Below, in pieces: positions 20,924 through 25,275 of a DNA stretch of 25,275 nucleotides (position 1 is the stretch's first letter; every line of letters begins with the position of its first letter). The position numbers were made by a program, and so were the translations under genes. Source of the stretch: a virus; the IMG/VR virus record IMGVR_UViG_3300030450_001062, positions 1 through 25,275 of that record; one strand, written 5' to 3'. The notes beneath the pieces were generated by a model. That model saw only the letters and a list, made by a program, of their open reading frames with translations, was not told where the DNA came from and did no database searches.

Positions 20924-22150
20924 TTAATCTTCTTTATTTACCATTTCTAATGTTTCCATTGATTTTGGCATATATAATTCATCACCTGAATCAACACGAT
21001 TCATGTTTTCTCGTTCTCTAACTTCATTAACAGTCATGGCACCTATATTCACCATCTTTTCATAAAATGATGCTCGATCATTTGGTGATCCCCTGAGTAA
21101 ACCATTTACATTAAAATTAGTAAAAACAACACCTTGCTCATTTTGTTTGAATAATTTCAAATCCATTTCACTTTCCAAAATTGATAAATATGGTTGGATT
21201 GTGTATCTTACGAATTCCGTTGATTGTTGTTCTATATTGTTAAAACTTGATTTGGAAAGATCTTTCAACATGTGTGGCGGGATATTATAAACCCGCGCCA
21301 CTTCTTGAATGGCCATATCTCTTGATGCTAAAAATTGAGCTTGTTCATTTGAAATTGATACTTGTTGAAATTTCAGACCCTCTTCTAGAATTAAAGTTTT
21401 ATTTGCATCATTCAATGATGCATATTGTTCTTGAAATGATGTTTTTAATCTTTCAATTGATAATTCAGACATTTGTCTATCCGTAGATAAAACACCCGAA
21501 AGTTTTGCGCCATTTTTAAAAAATGTGTTTCCATAAGTTTCAACAGCTAAACCCCACCCGATTGCATTTTTACATTGTTGAATGGGTGAAATACCATAAT
21601 ATCCATTAGTTGATAATGTTTTAAAATGTAATATTTCATCAGATGAATAAACTTTTCCACTGTCTGTATTATGATAAAAAACATCTTTTTCATTGATAGT
21701 CATATCAATATGATCAGCATTCATGCAATATAAATTAATGGGAACACCTGATCCGTTTCGTTCTATATATACATATGAATTTCCATCCAAACATAAATCA
21801 ACAATAACTTTGCTAAAAAAAGAAACTTTTGTTTGTTGTGGATTTGGATTTAATGTCAATATTCTAGACAATGAATGATTGTTCAGGATAGTGATATCAC
21901 CATCACTGGTTTTGCGACATACTTCCAAAGGTATTTGAGAAATTGATTCAGATAATAATCTTACTGCATTAAAAACAGGGGTGAAACCCATCGCAGTTGA
22001 TTTATTAACTACTGCACCAGATGCTGCATTCGCATAAAACCAATTTGGATTGATATATGCGGATGATCTTTCTTCTGTTTTATTCGTAAAAATTCTGGTG
22101 ATTTGGTCAAAAATTCCCATGTAATTATATTTTTTTTTCAAAAATAACAT
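20924..22150 (-). CDS. portal protein (HK97 family)
   Basis: This 408-residue portal protein carries the usual order of features: V-F-N-A-V-R-L-L-S-E-S-I-S-Q-I-P near 58-73, K-V-I-V-D-L-C-L-D-G-N-S-Y-V-Y-I, then I-L-H-F-K-T-L-S, Y-G-I-S-P-I-Q-Q-C-K and Y-N-I-P-P-H-M-L near 293. The end region has the R-S-T-E-F-V-R-Y-T-I-Q-P-Y-L type helix (residues 312-325). It forms the dodecameric ring at one vertex through which DNA is packaged. Residue 11 is a methionine (start at 22120) that gives MGIFDQITRIF, closer to the family's usual beginning. The outer ATG also has a good A-rich leader, so the start is open. Confidence 0.95.
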   Translation of the reverse strand: MLFLKKKYNYMGIFDQITRIFTNKTEERSSAYINPNWFYANAASGAVVNKSTAMGFTPVFNAVRLLSESISQIPLEVCRKTSDGDITILNNHSLSRILTLNPNPQQTKVSFFSKVIVDLCLDGNSYVYIERNGSGVPINLYCMNADHIDMTINEKDVFYHNTDSGKVYSSDEILHFKTLSTNGYYGISPIQQCKNAIGWGLAVETYGNTFFKNGAKLSGVLSTDRQMSELSIERLKTSFQEQYASLNDANKTLILEEGLKFQQVSISNEQAQFLASRDMAIQEVARVYNIPPHMLKDLSKSSFNNIEQQSTEFVRYTIQPYLSILESEMDLKLFKQNEQGVVFTNFNVNGLLRGSPNDRASFYEKMVNIGAMTVNEVRERENMNRVDSGDELYMPKSMETLEMVNKED

Positions 22151-22162
22151 TTATATTTTTAA

Positions 22163-22387
22163 TCAAATGAAACTCAGTTTCTTTTCTTTTTTAATTCTGT
22201 TGTTATGAGAAACGCGAAATGAATCATATGATGAATATTTATTAATGTTGAAATATTTAAAAAATTCTTTTTCTGTTTTTTTGTATGCTTCAGAATATGT
22301 TTTTGATTTTTTACAATAAAAATAATATCTATCATCGAAACCTTTTTCAGTTAACATTGCTAATATGTATTTCGGATATTTAATCAA
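22163..22387 (-). CDS. hypothetical protein between terminase and portal (74 aa)
   Basis: This 74-residue protein begins MIKYPKYILAMLTEKGFDDRYYFYC. It has several aromatic and basic residues, a helix K-T-Y-S-E-A-Y-K-K-T-E-K-E-F-F-K-Y-F and a basic end (HNNRIKKEKKLSF). Its start overlaps the large terminase stop by 4 bases, and the stop is followed closely by the portal. Small basic proteins at this position may assist packaging or portal assembly. No cysteine motif is clear (one C near 25) and no family was recognised. Confidence 0.65.
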   Translation of the reverse strand: MIKYPKYILAMLTEKGFDDRYYFYCKKSKTYSEAYKKTEKEFFKYFNINKYSSYDSFRVSHNNRIKKEKKLSFI

Positions 22388-23949
22388 AATGCAATGATTC
22401 CACGTTCATCATAAACTGATCCTTTCGTGTCCGATAACATCCATTCACCAATTGACATTATTGTCGAAATAACACCATCAACTTTTTCACTCGATTTCTT
22501 TTTATCTACTTTTATATTATTAGCGGGATCAATTCTCAATTGAACATTTTGCATTTGCCACCTCAACACGGGATTTGCACCATGAACAATTTGTTTTTTT
22601 AAAATCATTTTTTCCATCTCTTTTGTCGGTGCCGATTGTGAAACATAACCCATTCCAAAGGGTGACATGTTTGCACCATCATCCTGTAATTGAATAACTA
22701 ATTGCGATGAATTCCAACGATCAAATGCAATTGATTTAATTAAATAATCTTTACTAATATCATTTATTTTTTTACGAATAAAATCATAATCTTGCACATC
22801 CCCTTCAGTTAATTCAATAAATCCTTGACTAGCCCATTGTAAATATGGAACCTTATCTTTTCGCTGTCTTTCTTCAGCTGTTAATTTTGGTAACCAAAAA
22901 AATGGAACAATATGAAATGTCCCATCTTCTAATGGAAAAAATAATGTTAATGCCGATAAATCTCTGACACTTGAAAGATCTAAACCAGCATAACATTCAT
23001 GATTTTTTAATTTTTCTAAATTTAGAGGTTGATCACATGCCATCCATTGCTGATCAGAAATCCATTTTGTTTCATTTGTGGTCCATTGATTTAAATGTAA
23101 TCGTCTAAAAGAATTTTCATATGAAGGTAAATCCATTGCGAGTTTTGCTTCTGCTTTCATATATTCTTTTCGAATACTAATACCATAATTTGGATTCGCT
23201 TTTTTCCATGTTGATTCCAATTGAATATCATCAGATTCATCAGCTGCATAAATAACTGGTAGAAAAGTTGGATCATCAATAATTCCTTTTTCTACTTTTT
23301 TTGCATATGAATGAATTTGCCAACATATATTTCCATCGGTTTTATTTGATCCCGCTGTTGTTAAGCAAATTAATAAAGGTTGTGTTCTAGCACCCATAGA
23401 TGTTTTCATTGTTTGATATAATTCATCATTTGGTTGGGTATGTAATTCATCAAATAATATTGCATGTGCATTATGTCCATGTTGTAATTTTGCATCCGCT
23501 GACAATGCACGATAGGTATTGCCCTTAATTGGATTGATAATTGATGAACGATATATTTCCGCTCTATCTTTTAAATTGGAATCACTTTGAACCATTGTTT
23601 TTGCAATATCAAAAATGATAGATGCTTGAGATCGATCCCCCGCACATGAAAAAACTTCCGCACCCCTTTCCGAATCAGCAAATAAAATATATATTGCAAT
23701 GGCAGCGGCAAGAGTTGATTTTCCATTTTTTCGCGGAATTTCTACATAACATTGTCGATATTTTCTGAATCCTGTTTCTTTATTTTTCCAACCAAATAAT
23801 GGTTTTATAATATCATCTTTTTGCCATTTTTCTAGAATCATTTTATGTCCTGTCAATTCACCTTTTGTATGTTGAATGAATGTTTCAATAAATGAAACGG
23901 CCCTTTCAGCTTCATGATTATCAAAAAAATATTCTGTTTTTTTAGTCAA
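22384..23949 (-). CDS. terL: terminase large subunit
   Basis: This 521-residue packaging ATPase/nuclease belongs to the Terminase_1 type paired with P27-like small subunits. The ATPase has Walker A P72-R-K-N-G-K-S-T79, Walker B A163-I-L-F-D-E168 and the coupling motif C-L-T-T-A-G-S at 195-201. The C-terminal nuclease (RNase H-like) has catalytic acids in G-L-D324-L-S-S-V-R-D330, D410 in I-A-F-D-R-W and D491 in K-V-D-G-V. It packs DNA through the portal and cuts concatemers. It overlaps the small subunit gene by 8 bases. The length and all motifs look intact, so it should be active. Confidence 0.97.
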   Translation of the reverse strand: MTKKTEYFFDNHEAERAVSFIETFIQHTKGELTGHKMILEKWQKDDIIKPLFGWKNKETGFRKYRQCYVEIPRKNGKSTLAAAIAIYILFADSERGAEVFSCAGDRSQASIIFDIAKTMVQSDSNLKDRAEIYRSSIINPIKGNTYRALSADAKLQHGHNAHAILFDELHTQPNDELYQTMKTSMGARTQPLLICLTTAGSNKTDGNICWQIHSYAKKVEKGIIDDPTFLPVIYAADESDDIQLESTWKKANPNYGISIRKEYMKAEAKLAMDLPSYENSFRRLHLNQWTTNETKWISDQQWMACDQPLNLEKLKNHECYAGLDLSSVRDLSALTLFFPLEDGTFHIVPFFWLPKLTAEERQRKDKVPYLQWASQGFIELTEGDVQDYDFIRKKINDISKDYLIKSIAFDRWNSSQLVIQLQDDGANMSPFGMGYVSQSAPTKEMEKMILKKQIVHGANPVLRWQMQNVQLRIDPANNIKVDKKKSSEKVDGVISTIMSIGEWMLSDTKGSVYDERGIIAF

Positions 23950-24418
23950 AATAATTATGATTATTTGTTTGGATATTTATTGTCGGTGTTGATATACCAG
24001 TTCGGGATGATGGTGTCAATCCAAATTCCCGAGCAATTTTCAATGCTCGATCAAGTGCATCATTTGCAATCTTTTGATATGGAACTGATTGCGCATGTTT
24101 AATTGTTCCATCTGGATTTTTATAAACTTGAATCCGTCCTTTTTCTCGCAACATCATTTCCGTTTCTATATGTAAAGACATAGCATTGCAATATGATTCA
24201 ATTAATCTTAAATCTATTTTATGCAACATCTGTTTTCCAAACAATTCGAAACATACTTTTTCCCATTCTGATTTTCCAATTGGTGATAACCAATCGGGAG
24301 CATCAGGAATTTCAGGAACTAAAGCAACAATCATTTCATTTTCTATCAATCGATCTTTTCGTGTTGTCCCCCTTAATTGTTTAATTTTGGTTGGAATTTT
24401 TTTTCTACCTTGTCCCAT
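23942..24418 (-). CDS. terS: terminase small subunit (P27 family)
   Basis: This 158-residue protein has the P27 pattern. It opens with G-R-K-K-I-P-T-K-I-K-Q-L-R-G-T near 4-18, then E-I-P-D-A-P-D-W-L (36-44), a central helix with W-E-K-V-C-F-E-L, and D-L-R-L-I-E-S-Y-C-N-A. A long helix leads to the final I-A-N-D-A-L-D-R-A-L-K-I-A-R-E-F-G-L-T-P-S-S-R motif that is diagnostic. It binds the packaging initiation site and hands DNA to the large subunit. It begins one base past the stop of the zinc protein (TAATG) and overlaps the large subunit gene. The last 20 residues are Thr/Asn-rich. Confidence 0.94.
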   Translation of the reverse strand: MGQGRKKIPTKIKQLRGTTRKDRLIENEMIVALVPEIPDAPDWLSPIGKSEWEKVCFELFGKQMLHKIDLRLIESYCNAMSLHIETEMMLREKGRIQVYKNPDGTIKHAQSVPYQKIANDALDRALKIAREFGLTPSSRTGISTPTINIQTNNHNYFD

Positions 24419-24606
24419 TATTTTTTTCTAAGTGATGATTCGGTTCTGATTAAATTTGGAAAACCTTCTTTAGTTTTCGATGTCATATACATATCACATT
24501 TTAAACAATAACTTTCTTTTACTTTCCATAAATCATTAATAAAAATTAAAGTTGCTTTTCTTAATTCTTTAACAATTCCACATTTTTCACATTTGTATTT
24601 TGTCAT
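24418..24606 (-). CDS. small zinc-binding protein (62 aa)
   Basis: This 62-residue protein carries two CxxC knuckles, C6xxC9 and C34xxC37, separated by a helix (VKELRKATLIFINDLWKVK) and followed by a basic Ser-rich tail. The layout is that of a small zinc ribbon or finger, likely nucleic-acid binding. Position directly before the small terminase subunit suggests a packaging accessory or late regulator. The start forms an ATGA overlap with the preceding gene. I do not recognise a specific family; a Com-like or transcription-factor-like finger is possible. Confidence 0.65.
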   Translation of the reverse strand: MTKYKCEKCGIVKELRKATLIFINDLWKVKESYCLKCDMYMTSKTKEGFPNLIRTESSLRKK

Positions 24607-24737
24607 CTTCCTTGTCCTCTATATGGTTTTAAATATTGTGACCCACCTTTTGTTCTTGATTTATTTTTTGAATGAATCCCTTTCCTTTTTTTTCGGTTTT
24701 TAGATTTAAACAAAAATGATATTGATTTTCTTGCCAT
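24603..24737 (-). CDS. small basic protein (44 aa)
   Basis: This 44-residue ORF is extremely basic: residues 11-31 are mostly Lys, Arg and Ser, and the end is YRGQGR. Its stop overlaps the next start by ATGA, and its start is 10 bases past the ParB-like gene stop. The charge suggests a nucleic-acid- or ribosome-binding peptide. No family is recognised. The fit between two genes and the coupling make a real gene likely. Confidence 0.6.
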   Translation of the reverse strand: MARKSISFLFKSKNRKKRKGIHSKNKSRTKGGSQYLKPYRGQGR

Positions 24738-24746
24738 AATTAATTT

Positions 24747-25181
24747 TTATTTTCCGCAGTAACTGCATTTTTCTTTTTCTTCTTTATTAGAATCTAAATC
24801 ATCAATTTTATGAAAAAAGTCTTTTTCTTCAAATCCCCATTCTTTTAATTCATTGAAATCATAATGGTTTGCCAACATATCATGATCCCATGATCCAACA
24901 TTTTTATTTAGTCTAATATTTAATTCTTTTTCATGTTCTATGTCTAAATGTAATTCAATACATGGAACATTATGATGCCCCATTCCTTTCCAGATTTTTG
25001 TTCTTTGATGACCACCTATAATAACATTTTTTCTATTTGGATGTATATTAATAATAACAGGATCAACAAAACCAAATTTAATTAAAGATTCTTTAATGTC
25101 TTTATGATCTTTTTTTGTTAATGTTCTCGGATTATAATCCGCTGGAATTAAATCTGAAATTCTATATTTTTTTATTATCAT
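24747..25181 (-). CDS. ParB/Srx-fold domain protein
   Basis: This 144-residue protein contains a ParB N-terminal-like (ParB/Srx) fold. It begins Y-R-I-S-D-L-I-P-A-D-Y-N-P-R-T, then D-I-K-E-S-L-I-K-F-G-F-V-D-P-V-I-I, and the phosphate-binding motif G56-G-H-Q-R60 followed by I-W-K-x-M-G. A final C139xxC142 pair may bind zinc. The domain binds DNA or CTP-like nucleotides; in phages it commonly lies next to terminase or methyltransferase genes and acts in DNA binding or nicking. No HTH domain of true partition ParB is present. It is the first gene after the right-edge promoter, so it would be expressed first in the late operon. Confidence 0.85.
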   Translation of the reverse strand: MIIKKYRISDLIPADYNPRTLTKKDHKDIKESLIKFGFVDPVIINIHPNRKNVIIGGHQRTKIWKGMGHHNVPCIELHLDIEHEKELNIRLNKNVGSWDHDMLANHYDFNELKEWGFEEKDFFHKIDDLDSNKEEKEKCSYCGK

Positions 25182-25197
25182 TTTTTTAAAATTAAAA

Positions 25198-25227
25198 CAA
25201 ACTTAAACCAGTTTTAGTTCAGTCAAT
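25198..25227 (-). promoter_or_regulatory. Bacteroidota-type promoter of the head/tail operon
   Basis: On the minus strand the -33 element is ATTG (TTG at 25226-25224), then an 18-base spacer, then TAAGTTTG (25205-25198), which matches TAnnTTTG exactly. Transcription would begin about 6 bases further and give a very short leader before the ATG at 25181, which is preceded by an A-rich run. It is well placed for the ParB-terminase-capsid operon. Confidence 0.65.
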
Positions 25228-25235
25228 TAAACTAA
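25214..25235. promoter_or_regulatory. operator-like inverted repeat over the -33 element
   Basis: TTAGTT (25214-25219) and AACTAA (25230-25235) form a perfect 6-bp inverted repeat with a 10-base spacer, giving a 22-base site centred on the -33 TTG of the promoter. The size and position fit a dimeric repressor or activator site. No other copy was noticed, and the phage regulator is not identified. Confidence 0.4.
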
Positions 25236-25275
25236 CAGACCCATATTGTTAATTTTGACAGTATGTCTGAAAAAA

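Noticed and set aside
25236-25269. Inverted repeat CAGAC / GTCTG with an A run at the right edge
   Set aside because: The arms are only 5 bases with a 24-base loop, too weak for a terminator, and the window ends right after it.
1-25275. Direct terminal repeats, tRNA or rRNA genes, CRISPR arrays, insertion sequences, integrase or attachment sites
   Set aside because: The two ends show no shared sequence, and none of these features could be recognised on either strand. Lysogeny genes could lie outside the window.

Overview
The window is a near-continuous stretch of tailed-phage (or prophage) DNA. Every supported gene lies on the minus strand and is read from right to left. The DNA is very AT-rich. 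Start codons follow A/T-rich leaders with no Shine-Dalgarno motif, and the best promoter (25198-25227) has the Bacteroidota form TTG-N18-TAnnTTTG. A phage of a Bacteroidota host, probably Flavobacteriia-like, is therefore inferred. The HK97-type head genes, a 710-residue tape measure and two tail-tube paralogues indicate siphovirus morphology.

Right half, in order of transcription: a promoter with an operator-like inverted repeat (25198-25235), a ParB-fold protein, two small basic or zinc-binding proteins, small and large terminase subunits, portal, prohead protease and major capsid protein. A rho-independent terminator (18828-18865) follows the capsid gene. Next come the gp6-like connector, head-tail adaptor, HK97 gp10-like protein, a tail-terminator-like protein fused to a LamG domain, two small unknowns, a probable decoration protein and two tandem tail-tube proteins. 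A 32-residue CxxC peptide, the tail-assembly chaperone with a clear programmed -1 frameshift (13997-14042), the tape measure and a 1067-residue tail/receptor-binding protein complete the tail block. The lysis block (8336-7442) has a small membrane protein, an M15 peptidase and a holin-like protein, and ends in a strong terminator. A helix-turn-helix/metallophosphoesterase gene stands alone between two terminators.

Left quarter (5978 to 75): a tightly overlapping cluster of small genes, probably for replication and DNA processing. It includes an OB-fold-like protein with an SSB-like tip, a protein carrying only the DnaA DNA-binding domain, a phage HTH replication protein with iteron-like repeats inside its gene, a possible helicase loader, a VRR-NUC nuclease and two HNH-type nucleases. 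Several genes here are under 60 codons and are joined by ATGA or TAATG overlaps.

No integrase, lysogeny repressor, DNA polymerase, tRNA, rRNA, CRISPR array or insertion sequence was seen. The most unusual items are the textbook frameshift signal, the tail-terminator/LamG fusion, the DnaA-domain-IV-only protein, the phosphoesterase with an altered GNH motif, and the chain of microproteins.
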